A stretch of DNA of 64,000 nucleotides from Corythoichthys intestinalis (Eukaryota; Chordata; Actinopteri; Syngnathiformes; Syngnathidae). A program made the position numbers and the translations under genes. Under the pieces are notes generated by a model. It searched no databases, was not told the origin of the DNA, and saw only the letters and a program-made list of their open reading frames with translations. Every line of letters starts with the position of its first letter. Position 1 is the first letter of the stretch. The stretch lies in assembly GCF_030265065.1 (NCBI RefSeq), contig NC_080413.1, positions 20,931,501 through 20,995,500 of the forward strand, given 5' to 3'. Positions 22,560 to 55,094 of this stretch are shown here, piece by piece.

Positions 22560-24110
22560 TTTTCTTTTGTGGGAGGGCTCATTTGAATGACTGCATTATA
22601 ATGTTTTAGTCTAATGAACCACCTTTTAATTGTAGGTCTTCATCACTTAAAAATAATCTATATAAATGGAATGTCGAAGGTCGAGGATCTTACAGCACAG
22701 ATGCTTTAAAAACAGAATAAACCAAAATAAAGGGGCATGAGGTAGTGATGGGGCGTTCGTGAACGAGCCGTCACAAAGAAAAGGAGTCCCCATGCGGCCA
22801 CGAACAGTTAGAAGACAATTGTGGTTGATACACAAAACATAATGAATTAAGGATGAGCTGTTTTTTGTTTTGTTTTGCTTTTGTTCACCACTTTGAACAA
22901 TTCCCAAATATCTCAATTTCAACACCGTCTGACAACATAATCCAATAATTTATTTTTATTTAAAAATATTTTGTATTTATTTTTCATTGAATATAGAATA
23001 AATAAAGAAGTAACATGATTTGCAAGACAAACTCACACGTTCTCATCAAGGGTTTTCCAATCAAAGACCTAAAAAAAAAAAAAAAAACTTGTTATGGAAT
23101 GCCAGTAAATAAGTATAAGTTGGCTCCTTAATCAGAAGATACTACTGTGGTTTTGTTGTTGTCTGATTATGTTTTTATCTATTTAAATATTCATATATGT
23201 AATTATTTTGTAGAATTTTCACTTCGGCAATTCATGAATGACAATATTTGTGTTTTTAAATGTAATTAATGTGAAAGAAATCTTCTCGTGCCTTTTTGTC
23301 AGAAAGCATGATTTTGAAGATTACTGTTGATATACAGCTAAAGTGAGGTGTGTATACACACACGCATCCATTTTCCGCCATGTGTTTTCAGGTCAGGGTG
23401 AGGTCAAGGGGTCAGAACCTTAAGTAGAAAAACCCAGACTTCCTCTACCCTGCGTGGTGGAATTTTCAGTGGATGCCAAAGAACTCCCAAATAAACACCT
23501 GAATGTTTACAAATTTACTGACAACTTCGTTGTGCTGTTTAATCTTGTATCTATTTGAAATTTAGTTTAAACATTTAACTTGTCTTTAGAGTAAACGTTC
23601 ATTCAATGGAAGAAAGACTTGTCAGACTGGATTATTATTCAGTTGCTATTCAAAGGTTTGATGGCATAATAGGTGTTCCCTACAAGCAAAAATCTGTTAT
23701 AGGTACTATTATCTAAGATGGGAAATGAATCATTGAAATACAGCAACATTGTACCTGTTATCTTCTGTCTCTTATACCCAATGTGTGTTTGTTGTAGTTG
23801 TGTATACAGATCTTTTGAGGTGTTTTTTCAAGATATGACACATAGTTTGTACACGTATCTTATTTATTGTAAATTAAAATCGTAATTTAACGATCTATAT
23901 CAATTGTTTAGGTCAGGAATTGTGCACAAAAGACGCTTAGGCAGTTGCTTTACTATACTGTTAACCTTGATTACTTGAATACTTGAGGTGACGGGAAGGA
24001 GGTGCATTAAATCGGTGTACTTAATTAAAGCAGGGTGTGTATTAAAGGGCTGTTGGGAATCGGACGGTTCTACTCTGTTATGATGAGTCAAACAAAACGA
24101 ACCGGATCAC
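22560..24110. other. Intergenic rhob-pum2 spacer
   Basis: AT-rich DNA between the divergent rhob and pum2 promoters. I see short A/T runs and a CACACACACG tract near 23,357 but no gene or full transposon. Confidence 0.5.
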
Positions 24111-24159
24111 TAAATTGTGCTACAACGCCCCTCCCTTCGGAGATGCTTGACTTTACACT

Positions 24160-24345
24160 GCTGTGCGTACGAAGGTGCAGTTCCGCTATTTACATGTAGG
24201 GGGCGGTAGCACAGGCCGACTATTAGCCGAGGCTATCAAAGCCTTGCAAAAATCAGCGCTCTCTCCAAGGAAACAAAACAATATAGAATCTGGTTTACGG
24301 CGTGCCTCAAGCCCGGAGCCTCTCTTGATAGGAAAACGCGTGAGT
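24160..24345 (+). promoter_or_regulatory. Probable pum2 promoter and first non-coding exon
   Basis: A GC-richer patch after long AT-rich DNA, with a GC box (GGGGGCGGTAG, about 24,199-24,209) and a good donor GC|GTGAGTA near 24,338. It lies 2.3 kb before the first coding exon of pum2, which begins with a splice acceptor, so an upstream non-coding exon is required. The start site is inferred. Confidence 0.4.
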
Positions 24346-26611
24346 ATTTTTCGCTTCTTTGTTCACTGCTGACAGACAGGGAAAAGCGGCACCGCGTGTG
24401 TTTTACACGCCGCCGCCGTTGTGCGAGCATTTCCCCTTTTGTTTAGCGGTTAAGGCCCCTCTGTTTGGAACTTGAAGGGGTGCCATGTTGTTTAGCCGCT
24501 GAGTGTTTGCTTGCTGGTTTGAGCTCGAACACAACACCAACTTGACAATTAGCACTTAGCACAGCACCTAATGCGACAAATCAGCCATTTGCCCGCTGCA
24601 AAATATACTGTAGAAACCACACAAAGGCTCACCTCTTAAGGGGAAATTGCATGAAATGATCGCTGTAAAAATTTATAGTGTTGATAGCTGAAGTAAACTT
24701 TGATGTCAATTGCAGACCATCCATAATAAACAGGCCAGACGCGGCTAGTGTTCCTGGTTAGCGATGGGGCTTGCTGTTGCCTCTTGTAATAAAGCCAACA
24801 AACATGCTCAACTACATTGTACGTTAGGATGAAAGTTAAAAACTAAACAAAGCAGACCTGTTAACGAAAATGACTCGCCGGTCATCTGCTAAGTTAGCCT
24901 CTGTTAGCTTACAACACAATTGCTGCTTGTGTTAGCAGCTACTTAGCTCGTCTGTCGAAATAGCCTGGTTTGTTTTTACCCTAATAAAAATCACTGAACA
25001 TGTTTTAGAAATCAATAATACTCAGCCAATACTGTCACTTTGCGCAGTCCTTTGTGGTAATATGGAGCAATTACACATTTATACACCCGCGGTTCAGTAC
25101 TTCGGTGGTACAACGCCGCTTGTGAGATCACGAGCGAAGCTAACAACGAACGCTAACAGCGACACTTGTTTTGTTCGTTTTTCTTCATTTACACGTTTAT
25201 TGTCTGTTTTATTTTTAGTCTTTTACCGAGCTGTATCTGTACGTACCATACATGTGTCACACAGTCTGATATTGTTTCATATTTTGGGAACATTTTTGCC
25301 ATAGTCATTAGACTGTAAATATAGCAAGTTATATAACCATTTAAATGAGGTTTCGATAAAACAGAAAAGTATGATATAGGGAACACTTCTCACTTTACAT
25401 AGCCATAAACAATATGGAGAAATTGTGGTATAATAATTTTGTAAAGGTGGTGTACCTGTAACTACTCTTATTCATCCATGTCATTTCATTGTCATGAGAG
25501 GAAAAACATCTCATGAAAGGCAAAGCATCTTCCAGGACGACTAAAGTCCAGTTTCGATCGATTCAGTGCCCTGTTTCTGATGTTTTGCTTCCCTCCATCA
25601 TAGTAAGGCTTTCTAAATATTAGCAACACCTTTGCAAATTACTGTATAAGCACAGCAGGAATTTATTTATGGAATTTGTCAAAATAGTACCAAAGTTGGT
25701 ACTTTGACAGAGTTTTTGACAATGACATTGAAATCTATCAAAACAAAGATGAAATGTGCATAGTGTATTTTTAGGTTGAAGTAAGTTTATCAAATCCTTA
25801 CATACACAGAAAGGGAATCCAATAGTTTGCATACAGATTTGCTGCAAAGGAATTATATACTCCATCACAGAGAACACTATCAACGTCTATCACAAAAATG
25901 AAGTCTTCAGTCTAATTTGATGGCACGAACGTGTCGAAATTTATATGTAACAAGATGTTTATTTTCCTGATGATTTTAAATGACAACATAAAGCAATATG
26001 ACAACAGTTGTTAAGAGATGCTGCTCTGCTCAAAAGGCTAAGGCTCACTAGCCCTTCCTTCTGACTATCGCTTGCCTTTAAGGTTCAACTGAAATAAAAT
26101 TCTGAGAAGCACAAATCATCACAGCCATTACACAGCCTTCAGTGTTGACTGTAATTTGTAAAAAACACACTAATGTAACATTCCTCAACAAGCACGAGTG
26201 TGCCCCAGCACACTAACAGGCTGAAGGTTGTGTGTGCATGCCCTCGATTTGCTAAACCGTAACCTTTGGGCACAATGAGACCGCAATTAATTAATCAGAA
26301 AGAGTCAAAAATCGGGCTCCGATGATGGTAAGCATGCAGGAAGAGTTATGAAGTCACAACCTCAAAACTAAAAGGAAGACAAGTGAACCACTAGTAATAT
26401 AAAATTATATATGTCGTCTGTTCGTTAACATAGTGAAACCCTAATTATACCACAAAACTATTGACAGCAGTAATAAAAGATTTTGGTCAGATCAAGTTAA
26501 AATGTTGCTTTGAATCTTGTATTCGATTTTGTATGTATGTCTACTGTTGTATTTCTGTCTGTTATAAGTCGATGGAACAAAAACTCTGTTCTCTTCAGGC
26601 TTTCCCGTGGA

Positions 26612-46349
<19,738 letters not shown>

Positions 46350-48435
46350 TCAAAGATGACATCACGAATCCCCTCAAGAAGAGGCACAGGTTCTCAGCAT
46401 ATTAGGATTTTCTCTCAACCCTATTTTGGGGTCAATTACCAAAAGGAAAAAAAAAGTTCACCCTAAAACGCTGTGACAACTGATACCTGCCAGTGTGTCG
46501 CCCCTGGTGAGGTCCCAACTGGTGCCCTCGCTATGAATGGCATAAATTAGCAGGCTTATTTTGTTGGGTAAAGCACAAGGCCAATGTTAATTCTGTAACT
46601 GATATATTTGACTGGTTTTCATATTGTACATTTGATTTTTTTTACCTTGTAAATTCTTTGTAGAAAAAACACATTTGCTGAAACTTCTTACAATTCTCAC
46701 CAGCAAGTGACCTACTAAAAGACAAAACAGAGGGAGAAAATTCCATTTGCTTTTTGAACTGACTTAACTCCAGAAAATTTGATATTTATATATGACCCCA
46801 TGTAAAGTTGAAACATTAGCATCCCCATGCCAAAGCAGCTGATTTAAAGCAAATGCCACTGTTCACAAGTCAGTGCGTGTAAGGTGCCACGGGTCTTTTG
46901 AAAAAGACTTTTTTTGTTGTTGTTTGTTTGCTTGAACTGGGGGGAACAAATCAATTGAGTGTTTTCTTAAACGGGGCCTTTTTCTTGCCTTGTATTTTCT
47001 CTCTTCCATTGTTTCCTGTATTTTTCCCCAAGCAAGAGCAATTTACATTGCCTGGTGAGCTAGAAGCTAAGTCTGAGTCGTTTTGGTTGCCCAAAGACAG
47101 ACTGGCTGAGGCTTTCCTTTTCCTTTTCTTTCCATTAGACATATAATTTAACAGGTACTAACAATTGAAGGTATTAAGATAGAGACCGGCTTGGTTTTAA
47201 ATGAAATTATCTTCGTGATGATTGAATGATGTGATGAGAGGCATTGGTGGCGTGCTGTGGCAGGTTTTTTAATTCCTCCCCCTTTTCCCCCCTTAATACT
47301 TTTTAAGTGTCTGAGTAGGACATGAGCACTGCTCTGAACTAATTTAATGTACTGAATAATCATCTCTGGCTTAAATAGTAGTTTAGTGTAGCATCTTTTT
47401 GTGTGTTAATTGTTGCTTTTGGGTCGCCGTAATGGACTAACCCCCTCCTTCCAGAACACCTTAGAATAATCTGAATTGTAAAGGGGAGCTTTATCCCAGC
47501 ATTGTACATGAGATGGAATTAATTACTGGGAAGAAGGGATTTTTAAATCAGATTTTTAATGCTCCAGTGTTTGTATTTTTCAACTCTTTTGATTGGATGC
47601 TGACGGGGCCATTTAAACCTATACAACTGTCCTGTATTACTCGTAGTGATGGCTTCTTTGAATTGTAGAATATATGTAGTATATGTGCAGTCAGTAAGTG
47701 TAAGATTTTGATTAATATTATTATTAGCTTCAGTGAGAAAAAAAAAATGTCTAGTGGTGTTTGACAGGCCTTGCGAACATGTAGTGATGCTTTTATTCCC
47801 TCTGTACAGTTGTACATTTGTAACTGTTTATGCTGTAAATGGGATGTCTTCTACATTTTAGTGGGGCGAAAAAGGCAAAAGTGTGTATTTTGACGTGTGT
47901 ATATTCATCACTCCTTCCCCCTCTTTGAATACTATGTATACAGTTTTATTTGAGCAAGTGTTATTTTAAAGAAAAAAAAAAAGATTTTTAAAGCTTCATA
48001 ATCTGGCATGTGATTTTGTTTTTAATCTCCAAGGGGAAAAGGCCAGCCTTTATTTGTACTGGAGCTGCTGTAACATCCACTGTTGATAGTCTTTCTGATG
48101 TGACACTTTTAAAACAAGAAAAAAAAATTATTACAAAAAAAATCCTCAAAATCAGTGGCTGCCTTTAGTTGTCTGACTTTACAGGATACGACAAGAAATA
48201 TTTTTGTACAGAAAAGTGCTGTATTTTGGAACGGCTACTACCTTGTAAGCAAAAAAAAAAAAAAAAGCATTGTAAAATATTGTCAATTATATAAATATGA
48301 ACATATGAGTTTTGTCACACTGTCAAAGTCATGTACATTTTCAGGTGGCCTTATGTACATTTCCAGCTGTTAGATGAAGAAAAACTCAATTTTTGGAGGC
48401 AGAATTGTGACTATGTATGATTAAACTGTTCTTCT
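46350..48435 (+). other. pum2: pum2 3' untranslated region
   Basis: About 2.1 kb of T-rich, gene-free sequence follows the TAG at 46347-46349. A likely end is near 48,420-48,435, where GATTAAACTGTTC supplies ATTAAA. Long 3' UTRs are usual for PUM genes. I found no clear TGTANATA autoregulatory site by eye. Confidence 0.55.
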
Positions 48436-49443
48436 AACATTTGACATGCATTTTGATGTTGTCAGTCTTTTTTGTTTGGCCGTTTTGTTATTTTAAAAGA
48501 CTGAAATCCGTTTTACGTAGCGATTGTTCTCATTAGTTCTGCAGGGGAACTCGGGCTACGTCCATAGGCGTAGTGTCACTTTTGTGGCAGGGTGGGCAAA
48601 ACATGTTTAGGACCCCGAAACGCAGTGTCAGCAATAAAATCCATCCAAGATGTATGCTCTGTTAGGAGTTTCTTAGCCCATGCTCGTACATATTGCCATC
48701 CCAGCTGTGTGAGTGCGTGTTTTTTTTTCTGGCTTACATAGTGGAAAAGTAGACGCCGCATCCTTTTTGATTGAATATTCCAACCAGAATCTGCCCTCAG
48801 GTGGTTTTGGCTAAGCAAAGCAAATGGCCGTCTTTAAGATGCTAGTCACATGTGTTCGAAAAATAATTTTGTCCCATTATAAAAACATTTTGTTTTGTTC
48901 ATTTCATTTTTGTTTATTTTATAGACATTTTACCGACAAAGTCTTCATTTTAAATTCATATATATAGGAAAGTCAATTACATGCAATGATTTTTATTTTT
49001 AGGCCACCAGGGTGGGCTTTGCACACCCCCCCCCCCCTCCTCTGCACTCGTCGTTAACCAAAATGCTGGTTACGAGCAGTCAAAAAAAATAATACAGTAA
49101 TCACCTATGGATACATTAGCGTCTTGAATGAACAAACGCGTTTTTGTACCATTAAAAGTGGCAACCTGGGCAGCAGAAATTTCTGCATTTACAATGCTAA
49201 GAATTTTCGAAAATATACTAATAAGTAAAATGCATTTCGTTTAACGAGCCAAACGAGCATTTCCGGAATGAAGAAATTATTTTAAAAGGCGTAGTTTTAT
49301 TTTCCATTTCGACACGTAGGAAGTCACGTGGTGTCTGGCGGGGCCATCGACTGGGGCTCGCGCTATTTAACAATCGATATCAACTGTGTCAACATGAAAA
49401 CGAAAAAGCAAGCATAGGAACTTTCGCCCTACTGACAGAAAAC
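48436..49443. other. pum2-syndecan spacer and 5' flank
   Basis: AT-rich spacer with a C-run near 49,027-49,038. A possible start region for the downstream gene is near 49,360 (CTATTTAAC). A short upstream ORF, MKTKKQA, lies just before the ATG at 49444. No other gene seen. Confidence 0.4.
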
Positions 49444-52400
49444 ATGAGGAAAACCTTTACTTTATTTGTACTCTACACATTCACCGTTGAAAAATCGGTA
49501 AGTCTGTTTTTCGCTTGAATCGGTGATTTTTAAAACACTAAATTCCGTACTCGCAGATTCGCCTCACTTCCGAAATTGACACCAGCGTGAATTGTCACAC
49601 AGCGTTGATAATTTGTATTATTTTAAGTCGTTTGCTTTTCGAATATCGTGCAGACAAACTGAACTGATAATTGTTTATCAAATGTTATCTTATTTTAAAA
49701 CCACTACATTCCGTGCTCGCAGATTCGTCTCACTTCCGAAATTCACACGAGCGTCTATAATTCACATAAATGAGCAATTTATTTACTTTTACTGCAAAGT
49801 GCTGACAAACGTGTACCTCTGAAAATAAATATTTTGTCTCCTTTAGCAAAATACGGCAACAGAAATGGCTTCAGACCAATGAGGACCGTAGTTTAAAAAA
49901 ACATTGGGATACCAAACTGATTTGTTATTTTAAAGATAATTTAATGCGATTTTCGTTTCTTTTTTACTGTTGTAAAACATATAGTTTATTTTCCTTTGTT
50001 GGTTCAAGTCAGATGACTGATTTGGACCCAACGGAGCCACCCGGATGCCAGGGTAGAAAAAACTATTTTTCATATCTAATCGCATCTAATTTAATTTTCG
50101 TATCTGATCTTTACTCATCGCTAATCCGTACCCAGGGATTACTAAAAATATGTACGAAAAGATTATAAAACTGTAGGGTACAGGTTAGCTATGAATTTTT
50201 TCCCCTACCCTGGCAATATTTTTCATCGCTAATCTACCCACAGATTACTAAAATGTAGAGTACAGATTACCGATGAAAAATATTTTTTTCTACCCTGGCA
50301 ATATTTGTCATCGCTAATCTATCCACAGATTACTAAACTGGACGGTACAGATTAGCTATGAAAATTATTTTTTCTAATTTGGCTCCTGGGGGCTATGTAG
50401 GACCCTGCACAGTTTAAGGAAATAAATAAAGTACACTCTTCATCACAAACCTTATTTCGGGTGTCTGCCTAACAGTTCGAGATTAGGAGTTCGAATCTCT
50501 GTTGTTGTCTCAGTGGTATTATCACAAACAGAGTGGTTTACTTGATTGCTTCATTCAAAATACGTAGTATACAGTATACGGACAATAATGATCACGTCTC
50601 ATTATTTAGTTTTTAATCTCTTGTTTGTGTTGTGATCTGGACATTGAGTGCTAATCTATCATAAAAATGCTTTACTCCATATGATTATTATGTTTACATC
50701 TAACCAGTAATTAAACTGCTACAATTAATAAAGTATTAAAATGAGGAAGATTTCTTCTGGGGATGATGAGGTCCAAAGGGCGTTTTAAGAGAAGTTCAGC
50801 CGTGGTAATTTGGTGAAATATTTAGGATTTAACCGAAAACACACTTAGTTATGTTTCAGCATCCAAATATTCGGTCCATCACTATTTTCTACTGTATATA
50901 GTCTGTATCTGTGTGTATATAAATGCATGATTACCTGCTTACATTGCCTGACACTGCCTGTGTCCAGTTGGCTTTATTCCTTGACCATTATTCCCTTCAT
51001 TTATTTAGTTTTGTGACACAACAGAAGACTACACTGGATCAGGCATCAACCAAGACAGTGCGGATGACGGTAATACTTGGTCGCCATGACCATTAATTCA
51101 ATGTTACAGTATGAATCTATTAGTAACATTCAAATTAATTTTCTAATTTAACTACTCAGGCATACATCGCATTTTCCACCTTTCTACTACATGAAAAGTA
51201 TCATGTTTGTTGAGGCGGCACGGTGATGAGTGGTTGGCACGTCCGCCTCAGAGTGCTGAGATTAATGTTTCGTATGTTATATTCAAATTTGTTGTGGTTG
51301 TAAATTCGCAGGTGCGTTAGTGTAAGCTAAAATTGTGAAAATTATAATATCACGAAACATTTTACTTGGTTTGTAGTGAATTTGTCATTCTACAGTCGTT
51401 CTGTATATAAATGCTACTTTTTTTTTTATTTTTATTTTTTTAATAACCTCTGAAGATGTTCACAATATTAAACACACCTGTTAAACAAATTCTATATGTC
51501 CTTTTCCCTACTAGGTGACATGGATGGAGTGTTGGAAAGCACACCCACACAAGTATGACTCTTAACACTTTACATGGATGTTTATTGTAATTTCACGTAT
51601 TGTTAGCCTTGCACGCCACCAAGTTACCTGGCAAAGAGCTTGTTAATGAGTTTTTTTTGTTTTTTTTTATTTTTATTTAAATAGTACCATATTCATGTTG
51701 TTGTTGTTGTTGTTCTGGTATTAACAATGTAGTGGTCCCTTAATTTGAAAATTATATTTGTTCTGTGACCAAGCTGGTAACTCAATTCTCTACTCGAACT
51801 GTATATCACAATTTTTCAGTACACTTGTAATTCCAATTTTAATTTGTGACACAAAGGGAAGATTTAACCAAGCAACAGCTCATGGCTTTAAAGCTGTAAA
51901 ATAAGACAATAAGGCCTTAAAGGGAACCTTGGACTTAATGAGTTGTAGGCTCTAATAAGCCACAATTGTTGTCTTTGACTAAAATTTTATTAGAAACACA
52001 TAAAATATTGCCATTGATTTGAAAATGTATACTATTTGGTACATGTTTTGATCTACGGAGGGCGCAATGTTTTATGCGCGCAATCAGGGGCGCCATACAG
52101 GGGTGAAAAGTGATACTGATTCTAAGGGCCCATGCCCTGATGGGGGCCCACAAAGAAAATTAGAACATTAGGTAATCGTTTGCCAATCTAAATATTAATC
52201 ATTATAATTTTAATAGAAATTAAACGAAGGGTTTCTTTTTGTTGTTACGTTTTTGGCTAAAAATAAACACCCAGAAAGCATATGTATTGCCAGCCACCCC
52301 CTCAACCCCTGTATTTTCATTAAATGGTTTGGTCCGCCCTTCCTTCGATCAGACCGGGAGCAGCGGTGCGCATTTACACCAGTCAATGACTTTTAGTGCG

Positions 52401-55037
52401 CGGAGCGCGGTACTGCAGAAATGTTAATCAGAACAAAAATCGGGTTTTCAAAAGAGGAAAGAAAAGGAAGCAAAACAGGAGATGGGTAGAAAAGGCCAAC
52501 AGGATGTGACAAAGTACTTCACAGAGGAAGGTTGGTGTCTTGTGTCAGTGTAGTGCTGAAAATTAACCTGTTATCTTAGCTCCGAAGCGAGGTCCCAGCT
52601 CACTCCATAAGAAATACGGGATTTTCTCGGCCTTTCGGCCTCAATGAGCAACAATTACCTATTCAAAAACATGAATTCCAAATAATGACTACTTTTTTGG
52701 TATCCTATAGATGTTAGTTGGTATGGAAATTTTCTTTTTTTTAAATCGGCTTGAAACCAGTTTGTCAAGAATTTATTGAATTTAGTTTGCTAACAAGGGA
52801 CCTCGCTTTGGAGCTGTAGCCTATAGTGGAGATCGCGAGTTTCCAGATGAGGCTAAGCCTACTCCATAATGAAATACTGTAATTGTTTGCTAGCTAGTAT
52901 TTGCTCCACTTTTAGCTTACATTGAATCAGTACAGCAGGCAAACCCTTAGCAATCTCTTCATACTAAAACAGTTGTATACTGTAATGTATACTGTAGTAT
53001 AGTTAAAACAAAACCTTTATTCTAAGTCATTCATTACGGTATTTGCGTTGAGAATATTTCTAATAAAAATATATTTAGATTGTAAGAGATGGCCTTCAGT
53101 ACATTTCTTATAGATGATATCAGTCTATTCATTATTGCTCTATACACTGCATGTTTACATAAATATATTTTCATCTTAAATTAATGCAGAAAATACACAA
53201 ATTAGTGTGTAAAGATTCACCAGAATGCAGGAAATTACGTAGTTGATACTCTAACAGTGTGTGTGTGTGTCCCGGCACTGGTGGTGGGGCCCAAAATGAT
53301 ATCTTTTCATGGGGCCCAAAATCCCTGGCGCGCAATGGACCCTCGGTGTGATGACGTAGTTTGTCACTCACTAGACGAACACTACCGGTCTTCTGCAATT
53401 CCTTCTAGGCAGCAAGACGTCCAGTGCATCCGCACATTGTTTAAAAGCGGCGATTACTTACTATTTGTGTTTTTATTGAGTCTGTTAATACCTTTTCATT
53501 GCCTCAAAATACTTTTTGAATGTGTTTGCATCTCATACTTTTAACCATTGTGTTTTCTTGTGGTAGCTTTAAAGCAGATTGTTGATTTGTTGACCACATT
53601 TGTCACGTAGCGTATTTAAACCACCCTTATTTGATTTTACGACTTTTAAGTATTTTCTTAAGGCATCTTTGGTATGTTCTGTCTGTACGCATTTAATCAA
53701 AACAACCTGAAAGCACACGGTAATACAGTGGTACCTCTACATATGAAGTTAATCTGTTCCAGGACCTAGTTTGTAAGTCGAAATGGTCGTATGTCGAGTA
53801 GGATTTTCCTATAAGAATACATTATAATTCCATTAATTCGTTACACAGCCTGAAAACCTACACTAAATCCTTAATAAGTACTGCTGGTACTATTGCAAAT
53901 AGCAAATACACAGAGCAAAACAATTAAATTGAGAATACAAAATGGAATAGTAAAATGTTAATAGTAATAATAATAATAAAACCTTTAATAATGTAATGAA
54001 TTGGGTTCTAATGTGGCAGATGTATTTTTGCGTGGTGTACCTGAATGCACCGTGTGGTTGACGTGCCAGAGTGAGGGAGGACTTTTCACTTTCACTTTAC
54101 ATGGTCAGCTGCGGGGGACTGTAGGCGTGTTGCTCAAGTTGATGGAATAAATGACTAGAAACCTGACAAAGCTGGCGATTTCTTTGGCGATGTTACCACA
54201 ATAATAATTGTCACCTTAACTTATGATGACTGGCGAACGGAGGTCGGAAGAGGACCGTTGAGAGTAGACATTCTACGCCACTATTGTCAGGCCAGTTCAC
54301 GGATACGCACACGACGCTCATATTTTTCTATTATTTTTAACTTCATTTCAATGGTAAGCATCACCTTTTCCCTTTTTTTCACCACCTGTACTAACATTAT
54401 TGGAACCCATAAACAATAACTGCGCCGCTGTCGTAGAACATCGTATTTCGGGCATGTCATCGGATAGAGAAAAAAATGGCAAGTCAAATTTTACGGCGGA
54501 TGTCGAAAAGATCGTGAGTCGAAGCGATCGGATGTCGAGATACCACTGCACTTTGGGTGCCAAATTTGTCTCTTGTAGACGTTTCGCTGGTGTAGCACAT
54601 TTTGGCAGAACACCGGTTATGTCATATTCTCGTCTCATCCCGTCTTTCCTCTTCATTTTGCTTTTTGCTGCTCGTTATGTGAAATATTGATAGTGCTGTC
54701 ATGCTCATTAACGTTTCTCTCGTGTTCAAATTGAAAGGGTTGAACAGATGACATGGTTATCGCTAGAGTTATACTCTGGAAGCCTGACAGCGTAACCATG
54801 TGACGTCACCACCCTGCGACGTCATTAATGGCGACCTACTAGTTAAACTAATTTTACAAATTGTATAAAAACAAGAACATCAAGAGGGATTTTCATATGA
54901 AATTATTTTATCTCATAATAATGTTTATCTTTTAAGAACTACAAGTCTTTCTATCCATGGATCCTTTTAAGTCAAGGTGGCACTATACAGTGCCCTCCAT
55001 AATTATTGGCACCCCTGAAAAAGATGTGTTTTTTAGC

Positions 55038-55094
<57 letters not shown>

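Larger units (their letters stand above)
51921..54966. mobile_element. TTAA-target element, copy 2, with two nested insertions
   Basis: Same family and orientation as 45163-46159, flanked by TTAA at 51917-51920 and 54967-54970. Two later insertions (52085-53327 and 53726-54548) expand it to 3 kb; what remains is close to the 997-bp copy. It lies in the long intron of the syndecan-like gene. Confidence 0.82.

Noticed and set aside
46898-47146. 82-aa frame in the pum2 3' UTR
   Set aside because: Low-complexity F/L-rich translation of T-rich UTR, no homology.
49600-50170. Extra exons of the syndecan-like gene (frames of 74-76 aa)
   Set aside because: They lack paired splice sites in phase and have no homology; the stretch 50,050-50,390 is a local repeat of TACTAAA and CTACCCTGGCAATAT motifs.
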